From Phallusia mammillata (Eukaryota > Chordata > Ascidiacea > Phlebobranchia > Ascidiidae): DNA of 64,000 bases. Below the pieces are notes generated by a model, which was given only the letters and a program-made list of their open reading frames with translations, ran no database searches and was not told the origin of the DNA. A program made the translations under genes and the position numbers. Where the stretch lies: the NCBI GenBank assembly GCA_003260075.1, contig QLIY01000588.1, forward strand, positions 1 through 64,000. The letters run 5' to 3'. This document shows, in pieces, positions 12,357-21,655 of this stretch; position 1 is the stretch's first letter; each line of letters opens with the position of its first letter.

Positions 12357-13661
12357 ATGGATTGGAAAACTTCGTGTATTTTAAACGACACCTTCGATTA
12401 CCCCCTAAACGACACAAATGGCTGTGAGAATGAAAAACTGCAAGGTTCGGAAACTTCTTTGGCCTCCACATTCAATTTACTGTTAGTTTGGATAATGGCA
12501 GGTGGCTCAATTGTGGGAAATGCCATTGTCATATTTTATGGAGTTCGAACTTTAAAATCCGGTTCCGGATCAAGATCAAAGGTGGAAAAAATCCACAACT
12601 TGCTTATACTGAATCTGAGCTTCGCAGACCTTTTGATGGGCTTCTATTTACTTGCGTTAGGAGTGGTGTTGTGTTTTGCTAGGTCTTCTCATATTACAAA
12701 TTACATGCGACAGTTTAAGCTGACTACTAGTTGCACAACGATTGCTATCGTTAACTTTGTCTCCAGCCAAGTGTCAGTAACTAACCTGACCATCATAACA
12801 ACATGTCGACTGTACAGCGTACTGCGACCGTACAAAAACATTTCCGTACGTGTGATTGTGTGCGCTATTTGCATGGCATGGATTATATGGCCGATTGTCT
12901 CGATTCTGCCAGCCTTGGAAGTCTATTATGAAGTTCTTTGGATAAAGCACGATGGTCGTTATACGCTACCTTTAGCTCCAGATATTTTGGATTGTAAGTT
13001 AAACCATAGCTGCATAAACACGACAGATTCACGCACTTTGATTGTTGAATTGTTGGACTCTGGAGTTATTGAAAATGAGGGATACTCTTTCACACCTGCT
13101 GGATACTACAATATTGTTCCTGTGTGTACAATGTGTCTTTCAATGCAAGACCTCGCTGACCCTTGCACCCAGTTTACTTTAACCATCTTAAGTTTTAACT
13201 GTTTCGCATTTTTCTACATGTTGGTAGCGTACTGGTTTATATGCCACAACGTAACGCCCAATACGAACTGCAGTTGTTCTGCGGGTGTTTGTGGAAATTT
13301 TCGGAAATGTTTATGTGGGTCGGAGCAAGAGTCCCGTCGCGAGGCGGAAGATCGTCGGATGCATCGTCGCATCTTCTTCATCGTTTGCACCGACTTCCTA
13401 TGCTGGGTTCCGATTTCGGTGATTAGTATTGTTTCAAGCAGGTTTCACGAATTTGTGCGCACGTGGGAAACTTTTTTGTCAGCTGTTACAATGATCCTTT
13501 TGCCGCTTAACAGTGTCATAAACCCGTTCCTGTACTCCACTGTGATATTGAGAAAATGTTGTGGAGGACGGGAAAATATCCGACAGGCGTCTTTTGTTGA
13601 AACTGCCCAAAGAGATACAAACAATCAGAGAGAGACCGAAAGAACTAGTTTTGTGTTGTAA
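12357..13661 (+). CDS. Rhodopsin-class GPCR with LGR/relaxin-receptor-type serpentine domain
   Basis: The 434-residue seven-helix receptor acts at the plasma membrane. Helix 1 spans about 39-61 with the GN pair at 54-55. Helix 2 (80-103) carries LNLSFADLLMG with Asp91. Helix 3 ends in CRLYSVLRPY, so the usual DRY is replaced. A long second extracellular loop (about 190-268) carries NHS and NTT sequons. Helix 6 reads CTDFLCWVPISV and helix 7 LLPLNSVINPFLYS. The TDFLCW-P and PLNS-x-x-NPFLY patterns are typical of LGR and relaxin receptors. No leucine-rich ectodomain is encoded in this exon; the N-terminus is short, with sequons at Asn10 and Asn18. The chosen ATG directly follows tgtctttgcag, a 3' splice site. 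It is thus either a second exon or an SL trans-splice site. The ATG at 12,324 is rejected because the allele copy lacks it. Ligand unknown. Confidence 0.85.
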   Translation: MDWKTSCILNDTFDYPLNDTNGCENEKLQGSETSLASTFNLLLVWIMAGGSIVGNAIVIFYGVRTLKSGSGSRSKVEKIHNLLILNLSFADLLMGFYLLALGVVLCFARSSHITNYMRQFKLTTSCTTIAIVNFVSSQVSVTNLTIITTCRLYSVLRPYKNISVRVIVCAICMAWIIWPIVSILPALEVYYEVLWIKHDGRYTLPLAPDILDCKLNHSCINTTDSRTLIVELLDSGVIENEGYSFTPAGYYNIVPVCTMCLSMQDLADPCTQFTLTILSFNCFAFFYMLVAYWFICHNVTPNTNCSCSAGVCGNFRKCLCGSEQESRREAEDRRMHRRIFFIVCTDFLCWVPISVISIVSSRFHEFVRTWETFLSAVTMILLPLNSVINPFLYSTVILRKCCGGRENIRQASFVETAQRDTNNQRETERTSFVL

Positions 13662-13671
13662 ATTTATCTTT

Positions 13672-13673
<2 letters not shown>

Positions 13674-13709
<36 letters not shown>
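13674..13709. other. 36-base G run, probable gap after the receptor gene
   Basis: The right flank (aactccgttatattgtg) is found again at 15,270, where it is preceded by about 125 bases of ordinary sequence (15,143-15,269). That stretch probably belongs in this gap. Confidence 0.7.
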
Positions 13710-13710
<1 letters not shown>

Positions 13711-15132
13711 ACTCCGTTATATTGTGTTGCTACTGTGTTTTTTTGCAACATTTTCTTGAAAAACGCGATGACTGAAAATATTAATGCTCTATAAAGGGAA
13801 GTTGACACAGTCAAAGCAAATGTCTAAACAAGCGGCTTTAACGACGTCTGCATTGTTTATATGTATCTGGTATTGTTTTCGTAGCCTCCGCCGTTTTTAT
13901 TCTTTTTAAACGGACGAAATGGTTCGTAGTTGCGTGGCTGTGTGGGGATTTTTCATTGTAATAACTAGTCGGGGGGGGGGGTATCTGGTATTGTTTTCGT
14001 AGCCTCCGCCGTTTTTATTGTTTTTAAACGGACGAAACGGTTTGTAGTTGCGTGGCTCTGTGGGGATTTTTCATCGTAATAACCAGTCAATTATTTTTAG
14101 CAATACAGCTTGATTTCAATGGAACTTACCATAAGTTTTTAAAAAAGTGCTATAACTTTTTTCAATGGAACATAGGCCTATGCGACTATGTTTACATTGT
14201 ATGTTGTGTTACATTATCAGGCAAGCAAACGAATGACAAGATTATAAAATTTAGAATATGTTGCTGTTGCGACGGAGGCCACAGCGTATCCATCTGAAAG
14301 GGCACTCTGATGGGTTAGGCACGACTGACTATGTGTAACCTTTAATTTACGAGGACAATCTGCTTTTAAATAAAAAAAATGTTTCCAAAACATTTTAGTT
14401 TGTTTTATTTTTGGTAGGAATATTATCTCTTCCCGGTCGTCCTAATTTCCATCTTTGGAACGGTGGCAACTCTGGGTATTCGGTCAGTCTTTTCCAAAAA
14501 CACAAGTTTTTACGTCAAATGAATTAATTTATGCGCAATAAACTGTGATTTTGCAAGCATTTGACAGATTCATTTAACAAAACTTTTTGCTCTCAGTATT
14601 ATAAATGTAGCACGGTAAAGTAAACACTGTGAAGGTTATCTTTAGGTTGTCAAAGTTTGGTTAAGCTTGGACGCGCAAAACAAAGTAGTTGTTTGTTCGA
14701 AAACACGGTGCTGTTGCGACACAACTTTATCTGCAATGTTAAATTGAATTAAATGGAAGAAAACTTTTTGATTCTCATGGCGTATCAAATGAAAGGCTCT
14801 TTTCGGGTTGGTATCCACATGCACGACTGGGTTTGTATTACCTTTGTTTGGTTGCGTACAGCCAGCATTCGAATAAAGTTGCCAGTAACCCAAGATGAGT
14901 TATAAATAATCTGTTGCTATCAGGCATAATGTATCAACGAGTTCCAGCGGTTTAAGCATTTAACTTTTCAGATATGCCAAGTGACTTATGTTTAAACCTA
15001 AGCCAAGAGCTGAACTATTTTGAATGTGTCTCGCTTTCATTCGACAACTGCAAAAGATAATTTGCACAAAATTTTAGAAAACTAAAAATTATTTTTAGCT
15101 GTATTTAACGAAAAACACAAATGGATTCCGAA
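13710..15132. repeat. Allelic or duplicate block, first reading
   Basis: This block repeats almost base for base at 15,270-16,456. Internally 13,850-13,970 is also re-read at 13,982-14,090 across the G run 13971-13981. It carries the 5' flank of a nucleotidyltransferase gene copy and ends at the start codon, atggattccgaa at 15,121, where a G run begins. Confidence 0.8.
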
Positions 15133-15142
15133 GGGGGGGGGG

Positions 15143-16456
15143 CACAAAGAAATCCAAGCAAATTTCTGCAATTTTCTACGTTGAAAAAAAGTTATGAGCC
15201 AATTCACTTACTATTTAACTTAGTAACGTTATATTGTTTCAGTTTTTACTTTTGAATTCTGACTTGTTAAGTAACTCCGTTATATTGTGTTGCTACTGTG
15301 TTTTTTTGCAACATTTTCTTGAAAAACGCGATGACTGAAAATATTAATGCTCTATAAAGGGAAGTTGACACAGTCAAAGCAAATGTCTAAACAAGCGGCT
15401 TTAACGACGTCTGCATTGTTTATATGTATCTGGTATTGTTTTCGTAGCCTCCGCCGTTTTTATTCTTTTTAAACGGACGAAATGGTTCGTAGTTGCGTGG
15501 CTGTGTGGGGATTTTTCATTGTAATAACTAGTCAATTATTTTTAGCAATATAGCTTGATTTCAATGGAACTTACCATAAGTTTATAAAAAAGTGCTATAA
15601 CTTTTTTCAATGGAACATAGGCCTATGCGACCATGTTTACACTGTTTGTTGTATTACATTATCAGGCAAGCAAATGAATGACAAGATTATAAAATTTAGA
15701 ATATGTTGCTGTTGCGACGGATGCTTTAAATAAAAAAATGTTTCCAAAACATTTCAGTTTGTTTTATTTTTGGTAGGAATATTATAATCTTTTCCCGGTC
15801 GTCCTTATTTCCATCTTTGGAACGGTGGCAGCTCTGGGTATTTGGACAGTCTTTTCCACAAACACTTCAAGTTTACGTCAAATGCATTAATTTATGCGCA
15901 ATATACTGTGATTTTGCAAGCATTTGACAGATGTAAAACTTTTTGCTCTCAGTATTATAAATGTAGCACGTTAAAGTAAACACGGTTAGGCTTGGACGCG
16001 CAAAACAAAGTAGTTGTTTGTTCGAAAACACGGTGCTGTTGCGACACAACTTTATCGGCAATGTTAAATTGAATTAAATGGAAGAAAACTTTTTGATTCT
16101 CAGGGTGTATCGATTGAAAGGCGCTTTTGGGGTTGGTATCCACATGTACGACTGGGTTTGTATGACCTTTTTTTGGTCGAGTAAAGCCAGCCTTCAAATA
16201 AAGTTGCCAGTGACCCAAGTGAGTTATAAATAACCTGTTGCTGTCAGGCATAATGTATCAACGAGTTCCAGCAGTTTAAGCATATAACTTTTTAGATATG
16301 CCAAGTGACTTATGTTTAAACCTAAGCCAAGAGCTGAACTATTTTGAATGTATCTCGCTTTCATTCGACAACTGCAAAAGATAATTTGCACAAACTTTTA
16401 GAAAACTGAAAATTATTTTTAGCTGTATTTAACGAAAAACACAAATGGATTCCGAA
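15143..16456. repeat. Allelic or duplicate block, second reading
   Basis: It starts with about 125 bases absent from the first reading. It then matches 13,710-15,132 with small indels (for example the first reading keeps a 50-base piece near 14,290-14,360 that is missing at 15,722). It also ends at atggattccgaa, the first four codons of the gene family, before a G run. Confidence 0.8.
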
Positions 16457-17168
16457 GGGGGGGGGGGCACATCAAAAATGGGGTGACTTATACAATCAGG
16501 GCAATGTTTTTTTTGGAAAAAGTAAAGGCGTTGAGGCTGTGTGTCGAACTTGACTTATACAAGTATTTTCGTCAAGGAGCTAGTATAACATTGAACGAGC
16601 AAATTTCTCAAGAGTATTCAGCGTTAATGTATGACTTATGACGTATTGTTTGGATATAATGGGTCCAACACCTTGTGAATATGCCCTGGTCGGAATGGGA
16701 TCTCTTGCGAGGAAGGAAATAACACCGTACTCTGATTTTGAGCATATTTATGTGCTAGAGGAAGGTGTTCAGGAAAGACCGGATTATGATCAGATTCTTA
16801 ACTACTTTAGATGGTTGTCAGTTATATTTCAGTTGATCGTAATTAACATGGGAGAAACCATAATTCCTCATGTGTCCCTGCCATATATAAACGACTGTGA
16901 AACAGGTGACTGGTTTTTCGACGCTTTTACACCAAGAGGAATATGGGGGGGGGGACCGGACAATGTGGACCAAGTTCAATCAGATCTTTGTGAATTGTGC
17001 TCATATGCACTTCATTGTGCAAACGCACGTCAAAAAAGGGGTGACTTATACAATCAGGACAATGTTTTTTTGGAAAAAGTAAAGGAGTTGAGGGGGGGGG
17101 GGCTGTGTGTCGAACTTCACTTATACAAGTATTTTCGTCAAGGAGCTATTATAACATTGAACGAGTAA
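16445..17168 (+). pseudogene. Nucleotidyltransferase family copy C, mosaic of short contigs
   Basis: The start codons MDSE at 16445 are followed by the G run 16457-16467. A partial N-terminal region follows, then the nucleotidyltransferase core (GSLARKEITPYSDFEH at about 16,697-16,744) up to FTPRGIW. A G run at 16,945 restarts upstream in the N-terminal region (NVDQVQSDLCELC). Another at 17,092 leads into locus D. The piece 16,468-16,944 contains frame breaks, for instance atgtatgacttatgacg where D has atgtatgacattatgacg. This is most likely an alternative reading of locus D, not an extra gene. Confidence 0.7.
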
Positions 17169-17192
17169 ATTTCTCAAGAGTATTCAGCGTTA

Positions 17193-19906
17193 ATGTATGA
17201 CATTATGACGTATTGTTTGGATATAGTGGGTCCAACACCTTGTGAATATGCCCTGGTCGGAATGGGATCTCTTGCGAGGAAGGAAATAACACCGTACTCT
17301 GATTTTGAGCATATTTATGTGCTAAAGGAAGGTGTTCAGGAAAGACCGGATTATCAGATTCTTAACTACTTCAGATGGTTGTCAGTTATATTTCAGTTGA
17401 TCGTAATTAACATGGGAGAAACCATAATCCCTCATGTGTCCCTGTCACATATAAACGACAGTGAAACAGGTGACTGGTTTTTCGACGCTTTTACACCAAG
17501 AGGAATATGCTTTGACGGGATGGTCCCGTTTGCCTGTAAATTTCCATTGGGTTTTTCTGGGACACCGAATAAACCGTGGAACATTGAATTAATTAGAACA
17601 GTGTCAGAAATGGCAAAACTTTTGGACAGACACGAAGATAGGAAGAATGGCTACCATCTTGCAGATATGCTGACAAATACATGTTTCGTTTCGGGGTCAC
17701 ATCAAGTTCACGATGAATTCGTAAACCAAACAAACATTGTTTTTCAAACTCAAAATAACAACGAACAAGTAGAAAAATATATCGAGGAGGACTTAATAAA
17801 GTTTGATCTTCACATATTATGTAGTTTATCTTCCCATCATCAAATTAACATTAAACGTGTTTTTTATCGAACTATGACTGTGTTTGTGGCAGCTTTGGGC
17901 AAAAAATATGGAATAACTGGATTTTCTTCGTTTGAAGTTATTCGTCAGTTAGTAGATAGTGGACATTTATCCAGAAAACAAGGCGACAAGTTGCAGTTGG
18001 CTGTAGGCTTTGCCTGTGACGTAAGACTACTGTTTTACACTATTTGTCGAAAACAAAAGGATGAAACATTGGGCAAGGAATTGTTAAATTTTCTCGGACC
18101 CTTTAAAGTAGGGGATTTTTTCGAAACCGTTCGGGATCTAAACAAAATTATTTGCAAAGAATTTAACATCAAGGAAAATTACATATATAAAGCAATCCCA
18201 GTGACAACCGTTGTAAATCTGGAAACGTTGAACACTGGTCTCCGAAGTTGGTGGAGATTTTTTTACAGTATTGTCAGTTTTCGTTATTTTACTTGTAAGT
18301 TTGAACTCAAATATCAGGACGATGCATTGGATACAACGTTAAATCTGAATTTCGCAAAAAAGATGATCAAACTCGGAGCATTGTCACTCGCAGATGGCTA
18401 CATGTCATCGCTACCCAAAAGTATTACATCTCAAGACAAAACATTGTCAAAACATTTTTTATTGCATGTGATGAGATGGGAACAGCACTGTACAAACGTG
18501 GTCATTTCGCTAAAGCGGGGGGGGGGGACAACGTTAAATCTGAATTTGGCAAAAAAGATTATCAAACTGGGAGCACTGTCACTCGCAGATGGCTACATGT
18601 CATCGCTGCCCAAAAGTATTATATCTGAAGACAAAACATTGTCAAAACATTTTTTTATTGCATGTGATGAGATGGGAACAGCACTGTACAAACGTGGTTA
18701 TTTCGCTAAAGCGTCCGAATATTTTTTAATGGAAGTTAACGCAAATCCATTATCACTAACAACTTTTAAGTGTTATTGGAAATTGGCGCATTGTCACTAC
18801 ATGCTTGGAGATCATGTAAATGCCCTGTCGTTTTATCAAAAATGCAACTCTAAAGAATTACCTCAAGTTGGCAATTTTTTGCACACATCATCAACACAGC
18901 AATAGATTTTTAATGCAAGAATCAGTAATGAGAGACAATAGTTCAATTTGTTGTATGTCCTACAACCTACAAAATCAACAACAAACAGAAAGAAATTGGA
19001 ACCGTTTTCAAGTTACGATTTTTGTGCTGTTGTACATCATATAGTCCTTATTACATGCTACACAATATGTAACATGTCGTTTCTTGTTTCGCTACTTGTC
19101 CTTATTTTCTTTTTCTGTTTCGATTACTTAATCTCCTTCGTTTATCCTCACTCCAGGCTGTTTGTGGGGGGGGGGTTCAAAAATGCAACCCTAAAGAATT
19201 ACCTCAAGTTGACAATTTTTTTTGCAAACATTATCAACACAGCGATAGATTTGTAATTCAAGAATCAGTAATGAGAGACAGTATTTCAAGTTGTTGTATG
19301 TCATACAACCTTCAAAATCAACAACAAACAGAAAGAAATTGGAACCGTTTTCAATTTACGATTTTTGTGCTGTTGTACATCATAGCCCTTATTACATGCT
19401 ACACAATATGTAACATGTCGTTTCTTGTTTCGCTGTTTGTCATTATTTTCTTTTTCTGTTTTGATTACTTAATCTCCTTCGTTTATCCTTACTCCAGGCT
19501 GTTTGAGTGTGAGGACGTATTTGTATGTTGGATTGTTATATTCCTTGGTCGAAATATTAAGTATTTTCTAATAATAATTGGTTGCAACATTTATTGCTAC
19601 TATGCTCATCCGCCAGCAAGTTTGTTGCAGGATTTTTTTGGTGTTCGCGTTGTATGCACTGTTGTAAGTGTACTGTATTTTAAAACACGTGCTAACATCG
19701 GTAAATCACAAAACACAGTGATTCGGTTCAAACCAAATTCAATACAATTAACTTTTTCAGCCTATCTATTACTTGGTGTTTTATGCTTTATTGTTGATGT
19801 TGTGTTATTCTTAGTATGGCGTACTGTTCGCGCACTTAAAACAAGACTGTCCTATCGTAGGAGGGCTGTTCGTCACTTTTCATTAGGGACGGCACGGATA
19901 ATATAA
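17193..19906 (+). CDS. Nucleotidyltransferase-TPR-membrane protein, locus D (best copy)
   Basis: This is the best-preserved member. The core GSLARKEITPYSDFEH fits the polymerase-beta superfamily and resembles the GlnD N-terminal/DUF294 type, which transfers nucleotidyl groups. The substrate here is unknown. After a conserved middle region comes a TPR pair (GTALYKRGYFAKASEYF, then KLAHCHYMLGDHVNALSFY). About five hydrophobic helices follow at 19,340-19,840, ending in a basic tail (RLSYRRRAVRH). The N-terminus lies before the joins at 16,457-17,102. G runs at 18,517 and 19,166 each duplicate about 150-270 bases. The first reading near 18,456 has T6 where the second has T7; near 18,876 T6 stands against T8 at 19,216. 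The later reading keeps the frame each time. No intron is seen. AATAAA is at 20054-20059. Confidence 0.75.
18517..18527. other. G-run join duplicating the TPR-coding region
   Basis: 18,332-18,516 is read again at 18,528-18,712 with a few substitutions and one T-run length change. Confidence 0.85.
19166..19175. other. G-run join duplicating the membrane-helix-coding region
   Basis: 18,836-19,165 is read again at 19,176-19,503, and only the second reading continues to the stop codon at 19,906. Confidence 0.85.
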
Positions 19907-20280
19907 GCTAACTTTTTCCTGTTTATTTTTTTACTTTTGTGGTTTAAAATATTTTTTTGTGTACATTTACTGTGGTCTACTTCTTTGGCACTTTTTATTT
20001 CTTTTCGATAGGAAACTGTCAAAAATTATAGGACCTTTTGCCAAAAAAACAATAATAAATGTTGTTCATAATTTGTTGTCGCCCTTTTCTTTACATTTAA
20101 GGCATGTATAGGCTATATGTTCGTGTCGTTTTACTGGTGTTAGCCTAGCCCTAGATTCTCGAGTTGACAATAACGATTACGGTGGTAGGCTACATGTCAG
20201 AATTACAATTTTAACACCAGCAAAGTTCTATATTGTTTTATCATTTAAAAGCTACTGATCAAGAGTACAAATGTTTCTGC
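19907..20280. other. 3' flank of locus D
   Basis: It contains AATAAA at 20054-20059 and otherwise nothing recognised. Confidence 0.5.
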
Positions 20281-20299
20281 TTAGATTTAAATCAGTGGT

Positions 20300-20480
20300 T
20301 TTCGCCACTTTTATTTGAGGATTCTATGTGGCGCGCGAGACCCGGAAAAGACTTCTGTCGTGGGTTCGAATCTCGCCGCAGGCTAGATTTTTCTAGCCTA
20401 CTCCTTGCCGTATGGTGAATGTTTGGTGACTGGCTATTTCGGTACTACGCCTTCAATAGGCCTGTCGTACGCAGGATAGA
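20300..20480 (+). repeat. Possible tRNA-derived SINE
   Basis: A B-box-like gtgggttcgaatctcgcc lies at about 20,360-20,377. About 33 bases earlier an A-box-like tggcgcgcgag occurs, the usual spacing in tRNA promoters. The sequence does not fold into a full tRNA by eye, and no second full copy is in the window. A B-box-like gggttcgatcctatt also occurs near 38,394. Confidence 0.35.
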
Positions 20481-21005
20481 ATATGGCATGCATCAAAAAT
20501 ACTTCAAAAACTCAAACAGTTTCGCAAAGAAAAGTTGATTTTATTTCTCAAAATCGTCTTACACAACCGCGTTGCAGCGCAAACACAACATTATCACCGT
20601 TAAGTCCCATCAGTGGGAGAAAGAATTAATTTAAGTTTGGTATATGATGAAGGATTTTTAAATATGGATTACAATTCTAAATAGGATGGAGTACAAAAAA
20701 CACTTTAAATCAGGGACACACGAAAAAGGCAACACCAAAACCTGGGCACCTACTGGAGGTAACTAAACGCCGGAAGACTGGGGACATATGGGGCAGACTT
20801 TGTAGATCACGTGATTGCACGGTTCACTAAGGACGGCAGCTCGTAGGGCTTCTATTGGCAGGATATGCTGCTAAATAATATTACTACATTGAAAGTTTTG
20901 ATTAATGTTCTCAAACAAATGTAATTATGATTGTGAAAAACTTGCATCGGCGTTCTAATGTTGCATCGTAACAATTTAATCATATCCAGTTGTTTAAACG
21001 GTTTG
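20481..21005. other. Intergenic sequence, nothing recognised
   Basis: No gene or repeat could be supported between the possible SINE and the hAT MITE. Confidence 0.4.
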
Positions 21006-21013
21006 CTTTAAAG

Positions 21014-21169
21014 CAGTGGTTTCCAAACTAGGGTTTATGGACCCATAAAGCGGTTTTATGAATCAAAAACCACAACTTTTTATTTATATTTTTATTTGTA
21101 TGTAGGGTTCCACAGGCGTGATAAATTTTATAAAATACCCCGTAACCACAAAAGCGTTGGAAACCACTG
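21014..21169. mobile_element. 156-bp hAT-type MITE with perfect 8-bp target duplication
   Basis: The left end is cagtggtttccaaactaggg and the right end is the reverse of cagtggtttccaacgc. It is flanked by ctttaaag at 21006-21013 and 21170-21177. An 8-bp duplication with CAGTGGTT-type ends is diagnostic of hAT insertion. No coding capacity. Confidence 0.9.
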
Positions 21170-21304
21170 CTTTAAAGGCTTTACGTATACCTATTGCGAA
21201 AGGTTATGATTGCGACAAAGTATTGCTACTTAAATCTATGCTATCACTAAAGCATCACATAGTGACTTATGGGAAAAGCAGCTGGAGCTACAACACGTTA
21301 AAGC

Positions 21305-21655
21305 GATGGACAAGGACACACACAAACACACACATGCAACCCATATACACCCAAAGGCAAGTTTCAAACAAAACAATAAAATTAGCCACAGTACACAAAA
21401 AACGTTCGTTAACACTTAGTACGGATTCGCATAAGTTACTTGATAAAAGTATGGGAGTTTAGTTTCTGTTTGTTAGTTTAAAACATTAGTTTATGAATAC
21501 GTTTTACAGAACTTTAAAAACGTGTTGGAGCATTTTTTTCAGGCTCGCTCTTTTGTAGTATGAGATACAAGTTGATCATTGCAACGAACTCTGAATGTTT
21601 GGTTGTTGATCGCTGTGGGGTAAATGAAGCAAAATCAGTGGTCACGTAACCAGGC
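21305..21655 (+). repeat. Dispersed 350-bp repeat, copy 2, reaching the Death-domain gene stop codon
   Basis: This is the same repeat as 9,780-10,130, including the cacacacaaacacacac start. Its far end (atgaagcaaaatcagtggtc) overlaps the last codons and stop of the minus-strand gene ending at 21,642. Confidence 0.75.
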
